DNA of 64,000 nt from Blastococcus fimeti (lineage in GTDB: Bacteria; Actinomycetota; Actinomycetes; Mycobacteriales; Geodermatophilaceae): assembly GCA_900102115.1 (NCBI GenBank), contig FNAW01000001.1, forward strand, positions 620,001 to 684,000. Reading direction: 5' to 3'. Made by a program: the position numbers and the translations under genes. Positions 55,845 to 64,000 of the stretch are shown in pieces (the stretch's first letter is position 1; each line of letters begins with the position of its first letter). Under the pieces are notes generated by a model. It saw only the letters and a program-made list of their open reading frames with translations, made no database searches and was not told the DNA's origin.

Positions 55845-56036
55845 ATGAGCGAATCGCAGCAGTCCGACCCGACCGCCGAGAAGGACCCGTCGACCTGGGT
55901 GACCGGCGACGAGCCCGCCACGGGCGCGCAGAAGAGCTACCTGGAGACCCTGTCCCGGAGCACCGATGAGGACGTCGACACGGACGACCTCACCAAGGCC
56001 GAGGCCTCGCAGAAGATCGACGACCTCAAGAACTGA
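55845..56036 (+). CDS. DUF3072 domain protein
   Basis: Protein of 63 residues matching the DUF3072 pattern: TWVTGDEPATGAQKSYLETLSRSTDEDVD then TKAEASQKIDDLK. It is acidic, soluble and of unknown function. TAGCAT at 55832-55837 lies 7 bases before the ATG, which suggests a leaderless transcript from a promoter inside the previous gene's stop. Confidence 0.8.
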   Translation: MSESQQSDPTAEKDPSTWVTGDEPATGAQKSYLETLSRSTDEDVDTDDLTKAEASQKIDDLKN

Positions 56037-56050
56037 CCGCGCGCGGTCAG
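56033..56050. terminator. 18-base perfect palindrome between DUF3072 gene and regX3
   Basis: CTGACCGCGCGCGGTCAG is a perfect palindrome containing both facing stop codons (TGA of the plus gene and of regX3). It can fold as a 7-base stem with a 4-base loop. It is a likely bidirectional terminator, without a T-run. Confidence 0.5.
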
Positions 56051-56733
56051 GCTTCGAGCTTGTAGCCGAGGCCGCGCACGGTCAGCAGGTACTTCGGGTT
56101 GGCGGGGTCGGGCTCGAGCTTGGCCCGCAGCCGCTTGACGTGGACGTCGAGGGTCTTGGTGTCGCCGACGTAGTCCGAGCCCCACACCCGGTCGATCAGC
56201 TGGGCGCGGGTCAGCACCCGGCCGGCGTTGCGCAGCAGCAGTTCGAGCAGGTCGAACTCCTTCAGCGGGAGGGCGACCGGTTCGCCGTCCATGGCGACGA
56301 CGTGCCGCTCGACGTCCATCCGGACCGGGCCGGCCTCGAGCACCGCGTCGGCCGAGGTGGCCTCGACCGACTCGCCCCGGCGCCGGAGCACCGCCCGGAT
56401 GCGGGCGACCAGCTCGCGGGCGGAGTAGGGCTTGGTGACGTAGTCGTCGGCGCCCAGTTCCAGGCCGACGACCTTGTCGATCTCGCTGTCCTTGGCGGTC
56501 AGCATGATGATCGGCACGCCGCTGCGGGCGCGGAGCTGACGGCACACCTCGGTGCCGGGCAGCCCGGGCAGCATCAGGTCGAGCAGCACGATGTCGGCGC
56601 CGCCCCGGTCGAACTCGGCGAGCGCCTCCGGGCCGGTGGAGGCCACGACCGCGTCGAAGCCCTCCCGGCGCAGCATGTAGGAGAGCGCGTCGGAGAAGGA
56701 CTCCTCGTCCTCGACGACCAGCACGCGGGTCAT
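56047..56733 (-). CDS. regX3: phosphate-responsive response regulator RegX3
   Basis: OmpR/PhoB-type response regulator, 228 residues. Receiver domain 1-120 with phospho-acceptor Asp 52 (IVLLDLMLPGLPG) and the conserved Lys in DYVTKPYSARELVARI. The winged-helix domain (about 128-226) has LPLKEFDLLELLLRNAGRVLTRAQLIDRVWG and LDVHVKRLRAKLEPDP. It is followed by neither a transporter nor another kinase; pairing with SenX3 by 4-base overlap is clear. It controls phosphate starvation genes in relatives. Confidence 0.95.
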   Translation of the reverse strand: MTRVLVVEDEESFSDALSYMLRREGFDAVVASTGPEALAEFDRGGADIVLLDLMLPGLPGTEVCRQLRARSGVPIIMLTAKDSEIDKVVGLELGADDYVTKPYSARELVARIRAVLRRRGESVEATSADAVLEAGPVRMDVERHVVAMDGEPVALPLKEFDLLELLLRNAGRVLTRAQLIDRVWGSDYVGDTKTLDVHVKRLRAKLEPDPANPKYLLTVRGLGYKLEA

Positions 56734-57935
56734 GCGGCCCCCTTTCCGGGGTCGGCGGCGACGATCTCGCCGCTGGGAGGTGCAGCAGGGGGTGGGGGCG
56801 CGGCGGCGAGCGGGATGCGGAGCGTGAACGTCGAGCCCAGCCCCTCCTCGCTCCAGACGGTCACCGAACCGCCGTGGTTGCTCGCGACGTGCTTGACGAT
56901 CGCCAGGCCCAGTCCGGTGCCGCCGGTGCTGCTGGCCCGGGACTGGTCGACCCGGTAGAAGCGCTCGAACACCCGCTGCCGGTCCTGGCGGGGGATGCCG
57001 ATGCCGCTGTCGGTCACGGCGATCTCGGCGAAGCCCGAGCGGGCACGGGCGGCCACGGCGATCCGCGACTCCCCCGTGCTGTAGGCGACCGCGTTGGCCA
57101 GCAGGTTCGTCACGGCGGTGGCCAGCTGGCCCTCGACCCCGCGCACGACCAGGCCCGGCTGTCCGCCGACGGCGATGTCCAGCTGCTTGGCCCGTGCCGC
57201 GGTGCGGGTGCGGTCCACGGCCTCGGCCAGCACGCGGTCGACCGGTACCGGCACGAGGTCCGGCAGCGGCTCGCCGCCCTGCAGCCGGGAGAGGTCGATC
57301 AGCTCGCGCACGAGCCGGCCGAGCCGATCGGCCTCGTGCGCGATGCGGGCGGCGAAGCGCTGCACCGCCTCGGGGTCGTCGGCCGCGCCCTCGATGGCCT
57401 CGGCGAGCAGTGCGAGCGCGCCCACCGGCGTCTTGAGCTCGTGGCCGACGTTGGCGACGAAGTCGCGGCGCACCGCCTCGGTGCGGCGGGCCTCGGTGAC
57501 GTCCTCCAGGACGAGGGCGACGGGGCCGGGCGGTGGCGCGGTGCCGCTGTCGAGCCGCACCCCGTGCACGCCCATCATCCGCGGGCCGGTGCCGACCAGG
57601 TTGCCCGGCAGCCGGACGTCGGTGCGCCGGCCGCCACCGCTGCGCACCGCGTGCGCCAGCTCGAGCAGTTCGGGCACCAGCAGTCGGGTGCCGCGCACGA
57701 TGCCGAGCGCGCGGGCGGCCGGGTTGGCCAGGAGCACCGCGTCGTCGGCGTCGACGACGAGGACCGCCGGGTCCATGAGGTCGAGCAGCCGGCGGGCCAT
57801 CGCCGCCTCCGGCAACGGCACGGCGGCGGCGTCGGCACCGGCGCCGTCGAAGCTGCGCCGGGAACCGAGCACGAGAGTGAGGGCCACGGCCCCACCCAGG
57901 GCCAGGCCCACGACGAGGGCGACCAGCGGACTCAC
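56730..57935 (-). CDS. senX3: sensor histidine kinase SenX3
   Basis: Histidine kinase partner of RegX3, 401 residues from GTG 57935. One N-terminal membrane helix (VALVVGLALGGAVALTLVLG, about 5-24), a PAS-like sensor (about 45-145), and HisKA with phospho-His 165 (FVANVGHELKTPVGALAL). The HATPase domain has N (LLANAVAYS), G1 (VTDSGIGIP), F (RFYRVD) and G2 (TGGTGLGLAIVKH) boxes. The start is set by TAGCAT 7 bases upstream; a GTG at 58013 lies inside a PHO-box-like repeat and is less likely. PhoU, divergently encoded, relays phosphate status to it in relatives. Confidence 0.94.
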   Translation of the reverse strand: MSPLVALVVGLALGGAVALTLVLGSRRSFDGAGADAAAVPLPEAAMARRLLDLMDPAVLVVDADDAVLLANPAARALGIVRGTRLLVPELLELAHAVRSGGGRRTDVRLPGNLVGTGPRMMGVHGVRLDSGTAPPPGPVALVLEDVTEARRTEAVRRDFVANVGHELKTPVGALALLAEAIEGAADDPEAVQRFAARIAHEADRLGRLVRELIDLSRLQGGEPLPDLVPVPVDRVLAEAVDRTRTAARAKQLDIAVGGQPGLVVRGVEGQLATAVTNLLANAVAYSTGESRIAVAARARSGFAEIAVTDSGIGIPRQDRQRVFERFYRVDQSRASSTGGTGLGLAIVKHVASNHGGSVTVWSEEGLGSTFTLRIPLAAAPPPPAAPPSGEIVAADPGKGAA

Positions 57936-58007
57936 GGTGTCGATGCTAGGTGCGCCGGTGGGCCGAACCGGTCCGAACACCTGATCGGGCGCCCCCGACG
58001 AGGGAGT

Positions 58008-58035
58008 GTTCACGTGGGCGTGGGTCGGCGTTCAC
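58008..58035. promoter_or_regulatory. PHO-box-like direct repeat between senX3 and phoU
   Basis: GTTCAC occurs at 58008-58013 and 58030-58035, exactly 22 bases (two 11-base turns) apart. The central 11-base unit is degenerate. Streptomyces PhoP boxes are 11-base direct repeats starting GTTCA, and related regulons have one between phoU and the kinase gene. It lies 73 bases from the senX3 start and 86 from phoU, suitable to control both. Confidence 0.5.
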
Positions 58036-58121
58036 CCCGCCGGTGCCGGTCGACCCCGGCACCGGCCTAGGGTCGTTCCCGACCGGCGCGGCGGCCTGCC
58101 GTGCCCCCCGAGGAGGACGAC

Positions 58122-58787
58122 GTGCGGGACAGCTACCACGAGGAACTCGACGACATCCGCGGCTGCCTGGTCGAGATGGCCAACACGGTCGGCTCCCAGA
58201 TGAGCACCGCCACGACCGCGCTGCTGGACGCCGACGTCGCACTGGCCGACCTCGTGATCGCCGGCGACGAGCAGATCGACGCCACCCGGGAGAGCATCGA
58301 CCAGCGCTGCTTCACCCTGCTGGCGCGCCAGCAGCCGGTCGCGACCGACCTGCGCACGATCGTCGTCGCCACCCGGATCGCCAGCGACCTCGAGCGCATG
58401 GGCGACCTCGCCGAGCACATCGCCAAGGTGGCGCGGATGCGCTTCCCCGACCACGCCGTCCCGCAGGAGGTGCGCCCGGCGTTCCTCGAGGCCGGGCACG
58501 TCGCGGAGATGCTGGTCGCCAAGGCCGGCACCGTCATCGCCACGCAGAACGTCGAGAAGGCCCGCGAGCTCGAGACCGACGACGACGCGATGGACCGCAT
58601 CCACCGCGGCCTGTTCCGCGAGCTGCTCGCCGACAGCTGGCCCTACGGCGTCGAGACCGCGATCGACGTGACGCTGCTCGGCCGCTACTACGAGCGTTTC
58701 GCCGACCACGCGGTCAGCGTCGCCCGCCGGGTCGTCTACCTGGTGACCGGCGAGCGACACGTCCCGGAGGCCAGCACCCCGATCTGA
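58122..58787 (+). CDS. phoU: phosphate-signalling protein PhoU
   Basis: Protein of 221 residues with two PhoU-type helical bundles. The repeated signature is EELDDIRGCLVEMANTVGSQM (about 5-25) and, in the second half, HVAEMLVAKAGTVIATQNVEKARELETDDDAMDRIHR. GTG 58122 is chosen for the AGGAGG at 58111-58116; an upstream ATG frame has no such site. It acts with the phosphate transporter and SenX3 to turn down the Pho response when phosphate is plentiful. No pst genes lie nearby in the window. Confidence 0.94.
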   Translation: MRDSYHEELDDIRGCLVEMANTVGSQMSTATTALLDADVALADLVIAGDEQIDATRESIDQRCFTLLARQQPVATDLRTIVVATRIASDLERMGDLAEHIAKVARMRFPDHAVPQEVRPAFLEAGHVAEMLVAKAGTVIATQNVEKARELETDDDAMDRIHRGLFRELLADSWPYGVETAIDVTLLGRYYERFADHAVSVARRVVYLVTGERHVPEASTPI

Positions 58788-58788
58788 G

Positions 58789-59544
58789 TCAGTGCTTGCC
58801 CTGGTTCTTGACGGCCTCGATCGCGGCGGCCGCGGCGTCGGGGTCGAGGTACTGGCCACCGGGCTTCACCGGGCGCAGGTCGTCGTCCAGGTCGTAGCGC
58901 AGCGGCACGCCCGTCGGGATGTTGAGGCCCACGACCTCGTCGTCGCCGAGCCCGTCGAGGTGCTTCACCAGCGCCCGGAGGCTGTTGCCGTGGGCGGCGA
59001 CCAGCACGGTCTTCCCCGCCCGCAGGTCCGGCACGATCGCGTCGTACCAGTACGGCAGCATCCGGACGACCACGTCGGCCAGGCACTCGGTCGCGGGCCG
59101 CGCCTCGGGCGGGAGGAACGAGTAGCGCGCGTCGCCGTCCTGGGCGAACTCGCTGCCGGGCTCGATCGGCGGCGGCGGGGTGTCGTACGAGCGGCGCCAG
59201 GTCATGAACTGCTCCTCGCCGAACTCCGCGAGGGTCTGCGCCTTGTCCTTGCCCTGGAGCGCGCCGTAGTGCCGCTCGTTGAGCCGCCAGGAACGCTTCA
59301 CCGGGATCCACTGCCGGTCGGCCTCGTGCAGCGCCAGCTCGGCGGTCATGATCGCCCGGCGCAGCAGCGACGTGTGCAGCACGTCGGGCAGCAGGTCGTG
59401 CTCGGCGAGCAGCTGGCCACCGCGGGCCGCCTCGACGCGTCCCTTGTCCGTCAGCGGCACGTCGACCCAGCCGGTGAACAGGTTGGCCTTGTTCCACTCG
59501 CTCTCGCCGTGGCGGAGCAGCACGAGGGTTCCCGTAGAAGTCAC
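58789..59544 (-). CDS. gpmA: 2,3-bisphosphoglycerate-dependent phosphoglycerate mutase
   Basis: Glycolytic mutase, 251 residues. The phospho-His is H12 ([23 protein letters not shown]), the second His is in [19 protein letters not shown], and the Arg/Glu contacts are in [19 protein letters not shown] and [11 protein letters not shown] 59544 is chosen because it begins the domain; the open frame upstream shows no similarity. It ends one base from the phoU stop. gpm1 is also beside senX3 in mycobacteria. Confidence 0.95.
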   Translation of the reverse strand: MTSTGTLVLLRHGESEWNKANLFTGWVDVPLTDKGRVEAARGGQLLAEHDLLPDVLHTSLLRRAIMTAELALHEADRQWIPVKRSWRLNERHYGALQGKDKAQTLAEFGEEQFMTWRRSYDTPPPPIEPGSEFAQDGDARYSFLPPEARPATECLADVVVRMLPYWYDAIVPDLRAGKTVLVAAHGNSLRALVKHLDGLGDDEVVGLNIPTGVPLRYDLDDDLRPVKPGGQYLDPDAAAAAIEAVKNQGKH

Positions 59545-59590
59545 GCGCTCATCCTGCCCGAACGCCGTCCGGCCGCAGCCCGGGCCCGCA

Positions 59591-60877
59591 TCAGGCGACG
59601 CTCTGCCGGGCCGGGACGTCGTCCCCGTACCGGGCCCGGGCCGCGCGCACCGCGGCCGCGACGAGCTCGCCGGCGGTGCGCAGCTGCGCCTCGGTGTGCG
59701 TCGCCATGACCGTGAGCCGCAGGACGCCCCGCCCGCGCGGGACGGCCGGGTGGGCCACGGCGTTCGTGTAGACGCCGCTGTCGAAGGCGGTGCGCCAGGC
59801 GGCGCCGGTGGCCTCGTCCGACCCGGTGGGGACGGCGACCACCGCGCCCCGGCCCTCGATCGGCTCGGCCCCCGCCTCGGCGAGCACCCGGCGCAGCAGC
59901 CCACAGTTCTCCTGCAGCCGGACGATCCGCTCCGGCTCGGCACGCAGGATGCGCACCGCGGTGAGGGCCGCGGCGACCGACGCCGGGTCGTTGGCGGCGC
60001 TGAACACGTACGGCATCGCCCCCGCGCGGATGCCGTCGGCGGCGGCCCGGCTGGTCAGCACCGCGCCGCCGACGCTGGCCAGCGACTTGCTCAGCGCGAT
60101 GGTCACCGCGTCCACGTCGGCCAGGACGCCGAGCTCCTCGCCCGCCCCGCGGCCGCCCGCGCCCAGCACGCCCAGCCCGTGCGCCTCGTCCACCACGAGC
60201 CGCGCGCCGTGCTGCGCGCAGAGCGCGGTGATCTCCCGCAGCGGGGCGAGCTCGCCGGTCATGGAGTAGACGCCGTCCACGACGACGACCGCGCCGGCCC
60301 GCGGGTCCAGCCGCTCCAGGCGCGCGGCCAGCGACGCGAGGTCGTTGTGCCGCCAGCGCACCACGCGGCCCCGGCTGGCCGCCGCGGCCGCGTGCAGGCT
60401 GGCGTGCACGTGGGCGTCGACGAGCAGCACGTCGTCGGCGGTGCAGAGGGTGGACAGCAGCGCGATGTTCGCGTTCACCCCCGACGAGGTCAGCACCGCG
60501 GCCTCGGTGCCGTAGAGGTCGGCCAGCTCCTCCTCCAGCTGCAGGTGCAGCCCGGTGGTGCCGTTGAGCACCCGGCTGCCCGAGGTGCTGGTGCCGTACC
60601 GGCGCAGCGCGGCGGTGGCGGACTCGACCATGCGCGGATCGCCGGCCAGGCCCAGGTAGTTGCCGGTGCCCAGGTTGATCCGGTCCTGGCCGTCGGCGTA
60701 CCGGGTCACCGGAAGCGGAGCGCCCCCGGTGGGCACCGCGACGGACGCGGCACCGGGGTGCCGGGGATCGCGGAGCAGCGCGGCGAGGGCGTTCTCGTAC
60801 AGCGGCGCGAACGGATCGCGGCGGCCGCGCGCGGCGGCGGGCAGGTCAGGGCGTGCGGCGGCGAGGCCGTCGGTCAC
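59591..60877 (-). CDS. alpha-oxoamine synthase (AONS/KBL-type PLP enzyme)
   Basis: Fold-type I PLP enzyme of 428 residues from the 8-amino-7-oxononanoate synthase/2-amino-3-ketobutyrate-CoA ligase group. It shows [11 protein letters not shown] (about 73-83), [29 protein letters not shown] (about 95-123), [13 protein letters not shown] (PLP-Asp 230 and His 233) and the Schiff-base Lys 264 in [16 protein letters not shown] 60877 has GGGGGAG 8 bases upstream. No other biotin, threonine-degradation or lipid gene is nearby, so the product is uncertain; an acyl-CoA condensing role is inferred. Confidence 0.82.
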   Translation of the reverse strand: MTDGLAAARPDLPAAARGRRDPFAPLYENALAALLRDPRHPGAASVAVPTGGAPLPVTRYADGQDRINLGTGNYLGLAGDPRMVESATAALRRYGTSTSGSRVLNGTTGLHLQLEEELADLYGTEAAVLTSSGVNANIALLSTLCTADDVLLVDAHVHASLHAAAAASRGRVVRWRHNDLASLAARLERLDPRAGAVVVVDGVYSMTGELAPLREITALCAQHGARLVVDEAHGLGVLGAGGRGAGEELGVLADVDAVTIALSKSLASVGGAVLTSRAAADGIRAGAMPYVFSAANDPASVAAALTAVRILRAEPERIVRLQENCGLLRRVLAEAGAEPIEGRGAVVAVPTGSDEATGAAWRTAFDSGVYTNAVAHPAVPRGRGVLRLTVMATHTEAQLRTAGELVAAAVRAARARYGDDVPARQSVA

Positions 60878-60893
60878 AGGTGCTTCTCCCCCA

Positions 60894-60907
60894 CGTACGT
60901 CCGTACG
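60894..60907. promoter_or_regulatory. CGTACG-TC-CGTACG operator-like dyad
   Basis: Two CGTACG blocks separated by two bases, flanked by C-rich and G-rich arms, lie 17-30 bases before the PLP enzyme start and after the exporter stop. The form recalls TetR-family operators. No TetR gene is visible in the window, so the regulator would be elsewhere. Confidence 0.35.
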
Positions 60908-60984
60908 GGGCTCCTCGCCCGCACGCGACCCGGCCAGCCTGTGCGTCCGGTGACGGAGCGTCAACGACCTGCGAGCGCGTTCCC

Positions 60985-62556
60985 TCACGCGGGCGGCGGC
61001 GTCACCCGATCGCGGCGCCCCGGCAGCCAGACCAGCACGACGACGACCGCGATCGCCCCGGCGGCCGCCGTCCCCACGGCGGTCACGTGCATGGCGTCGA
61101 CGAAGGCCTCGCGGGCCGGCTGCACCAGCCCGGCCGCGGCCTCGGCGGCCTCGGGGTCGTCCCCCGCTTGGATCCGCCCGGCCACCTGGAGCGTGCTGAC
61201 GATCGATTCCCCGGCCTGGTCGCGGACCTCGGCCGGCAGCACGTCGGTGGAATCGCCGAGGTTGGCCGTGTAGAAGCCGGCGAGGACGGAGCCGAGGATC
61301 GCCACTCCCAGCGCGCCGCCCACCTGCCGCACGGAGTTGTTCACCGCGGCGCCCGCGCCGGCCTTCTCGCGCGGGACGACCGACATGATCGACTCGGTCG
61401 CGGGCGCCATCACCATGCCCATGCCGGTGCCCTGCACGGACAGGATCACGATCAGCAGCCAGGCGGAGGAGTCGGCGTCCAGGAGCTGGAAGCCGAGGAA
61501 CGACGTCGTGATGAGGGTGAAACCGACCGCGCAGACGGCCTTGGCGCCGTACTTCTCGGCCAGCACGGAGCTGCGCGGCCCCATGATCGCCATGCCCAGC
61601 GCCACCGGGATGAGCGTCGCGCCGGCCTGCAGCGGGCTGTAGCCCAGCACCCCCTGCAGGTAGAAGACGACGTAGAAGGTGGCGCCCAGCAGCGCGAAGA
61701 AGTTCAGGCCCAGGGCGGCGGCGGCCGCGGAGAAGGCCGGGTTGCGGAAGAGCGAGACGTCCAGCGCCGGGTGCGCCGAGCGCCGCTGCAGCTGGACGAA
61801 CAGGGCCAGCAGCGCGATGCCGCCGAGCAGCGGGACCAGCACGCCGGGCGTCGTCCAGCCGGCGCCCTCGCCGCCGCGGATGATGCCGTAGACCAGCCCG
61901 CCCAGCGCCACGATGGACAGCAGCACGCCCGGGACGTCGAGGCGGCCGGGTGAGGGATCCTTCGACTCCGGGACGATCGCCAGCACGCCGATGATGCCGA
62001 CGACGGCCACGGGCACCCCGACGAGGAACACCGCCCCCCACCAGAAGTGCGCGAGCACCGCGCCACCGGCCAGCGGCCCGCCGGCGACGGCGATGCCGGC
62101 GGTGCCGGCCCAGACGCCGATGGCCCGGCCGCGCTCGGGACCGGGGAAGACGTTGGTGATGACCGCGAGGGTGGTCGGCTGCACGGCGGCGGCGCCGATA
62201 CCCATGACCGCCCGCCAGGCGATGAGCTCGGCCGGGCTGTCGCTGAGGGCGGCCATCACCGAGGCCAGCGCGAAGATCGACAGCCCGATGACCAGCACCC
62301 GGCGCCGGCCGATGCGGTCACCGATGACGCCCCAGGAGAAGAGCAGTCCGGCGAACACCAGGATGTAGGCGTCCACCGCCCACTGGAGCTCGGCCTGGGT
62401 GGCGCCGAGGTCGCGCTGCAGCGTCGGCAGGGCGACGTTGAGGATCGTGTTCCCCATGATCACCACGAGCAGGCACACCGTCATGGTGGCGAGCACCCAC
62501 CAGCGGCGGGCGTAGCCGGGAGGAGCCTCCTCGGCCGTGGTGGGGTTCGTCGTCAC
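60985..62556 (-). CDS. MFS drug exporter, DHA2 family
   Basis: Membrane transporter of 523 residues with about 14 helices. Early motifs are GNTILNVALPTLQRDL and FSWGVIGDRIGRRRVLVIG, the MFS motif A, with a motif-C-like GTAGIAVAGGPLAGG in helix 5. The C-terminal 40 residues include one further helix. It is probably an EmrB/QacA-like proton-driven exporter of hydrophobic compounds. GTG 62556 overlaps the YbjN gene stop. A longer in-frame start was rejected because it only adds residues from the antisense of the YbjN gene. Confidence 0.9.
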   Translation of the reverse strand: MTTNPTTAEEAPPGYARRWWVLATMTVCLLVVIMGNTILNVALPTLQRDLGATQAELQWAVDAYILVFAGLLFSWGVIGDRIGRRRVLVIGLSIFALASVMAALSDSPAELIAWRAVMGIGAAAVQPTTLAVITNVFPGPERGRAIGVWAGTAGIAVAGGPLAGGAVLAHFWWGAVFLVGVPVAVVGIIGVLAIVPESKDPSPGRLDVPGVLLSIVALGGLVYGIIRGGEGAGWTTPGVLVPLLGGIALLALFVQLQRRSAHPALDVSLFRNPAFSAAAAALGLNFFALLGATFYVVFYLQGVLGYSPLQAGATLIPVALGMAIMGPRSSVLAEKYGAKAVCAVGFTLITTSFLGFQLLDADSSAWLLIVILSVQGTGMGMVMAPATESIMSVVPREKAGAGAAVNNSVRQVGGALGVAILGSVLAGFYTANLGDSTDVLPAEVRDQAGESIVSTLQVAGRIQAGDDPEAAEAAAGLVQPAREAFVDAMHVTAVGTAAAGAIAVVVVLVWLPGRRDRVTPPPA

Positions 62557-63104
62557 TCCCCGCTGGTGGGCTGGTCCGGGCGGCGGGAGGGATCGGCGTC
62601 CGGGCGGCGGGAGGGGTCGGCGAAGGCGGCGAACGCCTCCAGGTTGCGCAGCGACTCCCCGCGCTTGACCCGCCAGTCCCACTCGCGGCGGATGGAGGTG
62701 CCGAAGCCGATCTCCAGCATGGTGTTGAAGTGGTCGTCGGCGTAGCTGAGCACCGAGCCGAGGATGCGGTCGAGCTCCTCGGCGGTCACCGCGGCGTGCG
62801 GGAGCCGGCCGGTCAGGTAGACGTCACCCACGTTGTCGATGGAGTACGAGACGCCGTACATGCGGGCATTGTGCTGCAGCAGGAACGTCCACAGCTGCTC
62901 GCGGTTCTCGTCGGGCTGGCGGCAGACGAACGCCTCGACCCGCAGCGCGTGCTCGCCGACCACGAGGCCGCAGACGGTCTTCAGCTTCTTGGTGCCCGGC
63001 AGGTCGACCAGCCAGGTGCCCGGGCTGGGGTGCTCGTGCACCAGCTCGCCGTCGCGGAGCACCTGCTCGATGACGGCGTCCAGCTCGTCGACGGACCTGT
63101 TCAT
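62553..63104 (-). CDS. YbjN domain protein
   Basis: Protein of 183 residues with the YbjN/T3SS-chaperone-like alpha/beta fold (about 5-140; [33 protein letters not shown]). It overlaps mshA by 4 bases, a neighbour pair also seen in mycobacteria (Rv0486-Rv0487). The last 20 residues contain a tandem ADPSRRPD repeat caused by a 24-base duplication. Function is unknown. Confidence 0.85.
   Translation of the reverse strand: MNRSVDELDAVIEQVLRDGELVHEHPSPGTWLVDLPGTKKLKTVCGLVVGEHALRVEAFVCRQPDENREQLWTFLLQHNARMYGVSYSIDNVGDVYLTGRLPHAAVTAEELDRILGSVLSYADDHFNTMLEIGFGTSIRREWDWRVKRGESLRNLEAFAAFADPSRRPDADPSRRPDQPTSGE
62575..62622. repeat. 24-base tandem duplication at the end of the YbjN gene
   Basis: Two adjacent 24-base units (62575-62598 and 62599-62622) that differ at one position encode the repeated ADPSRRPD at the C-terminus. 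Its recent origin is indicated by 23 of 24 identical bases. Confidence 0.85.
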
Positions 63105-64000
63105 CGAGCCACCTGCACTCCGGGGAGGACGCGCAGCGGGCCGAGCAGCCGCTCGCGCGCGGGACGGACGGGGGCGGTGGCCATGTCGCGGGCCGCCGAG
63201 GCGTAGGCCTGGACGAGCGCGTCGGCGGTGCGGTCCCAGGAGAACCGCGCGGCGTGCCGGCGGGCGCCCGCGGCGAGCAGCTCGCGCCGGGCCAGCACCG
63301 CCCGCACGGCGACGGCGTAGTCGGCCGGGTCGTGCCCGGCAACCAGCACTCCGGAGACGCCGTCGCGGACCGCCGTCGGCAACCCGCCCACGGCCGCCGC
63401 GACGACCGGCGTCCCGCAGGCCTGCGACTCCAGCGCGACGAGGCCGAAGGACTCGTTGTGGCTGGGGACGACGGTGACGTCGGCCGCGCGGTAGTGCTCG
63501 GCGAGCCGCTCGGGCGGCAGCGGCGGGAAGAACGTGACGACGTCGGCGATGCCGAGCGAGCCGGCCAGCTTCTGCAACTGTTCCGGGGCGTCGAGGCCGG
63601 AGCCGCTGGGCGCACCCACGACGTGCACGCGCAGCCGGCTGCGCAGGGCCGGGTCGTCGGCGAGCAGCCGCGCGGCGGTGTGCAGCAGGACGTCGGGGGC
63701 CTTGAGCGGCTGGATGCGGCCGACGAACAGCAGCACGACGGCGTCCTGGGGCATGCCGACCGCACGCCGGGCGGCCGCCCGGTCGCCGGGCGAGAAGCGG
63801 TCGAGGTCCACGCCGGGCGGGACGACGAGGGTGCGGGCCGGGTCGGCGCCGTAGAGGCGCACCAGCTGGCGGGCCTCCTCGTCGGTGTTCGCGATGAGCC
63901 GGTCGGCCTCGGCGACGACCTGCTCCTCGCCGATCACTCGGGAGCGGGGCTCGGGCCGGTCGCCGTCGGCGAGCGCCTCGTTCTTGACCTTGGCGAGGGT
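63101..64000 (-). CDS. mshA: D-inositol-3-phosphate glycosyltransferase (5' part cut by window edge)
   Basis: GT4-family glycosyltransferase that makes the first mycothiol intermediate. The visible frame is open to base 64000, so the N-terminus is outside the window. Conserved parts are [14 protein letters not shown] at the edge, [61 protein letters not shown], and [26 protein letters not shown], with the donor-phosphate Glu. It begins a co-transcribed pair with the YbjN gene, then the exporter and the PLP enzyme follow on the same strand. Confidence 0.95.
   Translation of the reverse strand, partial: TLAKVKNEALADGDRPEPRSRVIGEEQVVAEADRLIANTDEEARQLVRLYGADPARTLVVPPGVDLDRFSPGDRAAARRAVGMPQDAVVLLFVGRIQPLKAPDVLLHTAARLLADDPALRSRLRVHVVGAPSGSGLDAPEQLQKLAGSLGIADVVTFFPPLPPERLAEHYRAADVTVVPSHNESFGLVALESQACGTPVVAAAVGGLPTAVRDGVSGVLVAGHDPADYAVAVRAVLARRELLAAGARRHAARFSWDRTADALVQAYASAARDMATAPVRPARERLLGPLRVLPGVQVAR

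Noticed and set aside
57936..58013. Longer SenX3 starting at GTG 58013
   Set aside because: That start lies within the GTTCAC repeat and the added residues are not membrane-like, while TAGCAT is correctly placed for GTG 57935.

Overview
The window is chromosomal DNA from a high-GC actinobacterium. Several sequences resemble those of Geodermatophilaceae (Blastococcus/Geodermatophilus/Modestobacter), but the family is a judgement from sequence feel, not a search. Supporting traits are the very high GC, many GTG starts, mycothiol biosynthesis (mshA), a menaquinone respiratory chain, RegX3/SenX3, bS22 and a BldN/RsbN pair. I see no phage, IS element, CRISPR array, tRNA or rRNA gene. Coding density is very high and many genes overlap by 4 bases (ATGA or GTGA).

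Layout. (1) 1-17.4 kb, minus strand: a complex I operon nuoA to nuoN (nuoN is cut by the window edge), preceded by a geranylgeranyl-reductase-family flavoenzyme, probably a menaquinone reductase. (2) 17.5-28.1 kb: a phosphoribosyltransferase, a VOC protein, and the menaquinone genes menG, menF, menD, menC, menE and menA in several short divergent units, with an Lrp-type regulator and small membrane proteins. (3) 28.2-32.8 kb: System II cytochrome c maturation (ccsB, resB, ccdA, a TlpA/ResA lipoprotein) plus a histidine phosphatase. (4) 32.9-40.3 kb: rex-hemA-hemC-hemD-hemB-(PH-like membrane protein)-hemL, the haem pathway behind the NADH/NAD+ sensor Rex. (5) 40.5-46.7 kb: a glutaredoxin-like protein, an acyl-CoA ligase, an ECF sigma factor of the BldN type with its anti-sigma factor RsbN, a SerB-like HAD phosphatase and an AbiEi/DUF559-like protein. 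(6) 46.7-55.5 kb: a PlsC-like acyltransferase, an epimerase, bS22, a BldC/excisionase-type regulator, proC with a shrunken proline-dehydrogenase homologue, a DJ-1/PfpI protein, Ppx/GppA and a GlxA-type regulator. (7) 55.6-64 kb: small proteins, regX3-senX3 divergent from phoU, gpmA, an AONS/KBL-type PLP enzyme, a DHA2 exporter, a YbjN protein and mshA (cut by the window edge).

How it fits together. The first 40 kb is almost entirely respiratory: NADH dehydrogenase, its quinone, cytochrome c assembly and haem. The haem operon begins with rex. I find an 18-bp Rex-type operator with perfect arms in the leader of the quinone reductase/nuo unit. A half-degenerate copy overlaps the -35 element of rex itself. 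This predicts that redox state controls both units. The order from mshA back to hemB/hemL and ccsB matches the Mycobacterium tuberculosis Rv0486-Rv0529 region as I remember it, which helps identify the small genes.

Other points of interest are a BldN-like promoter in front of rsbN, a pro-domain on the sigma factor, a series of promoters with TANNNT 6-8 nt before the start codon (predicted leaderless genes), a PHO-box-like repeat between senX3 and phoU, and a perfect 15-bp hairpin that lies partly inside a coding sequence. No wholly new multigene system is evident; the novelty lies mainly in regulation and in a few degenerate or orphan genes.
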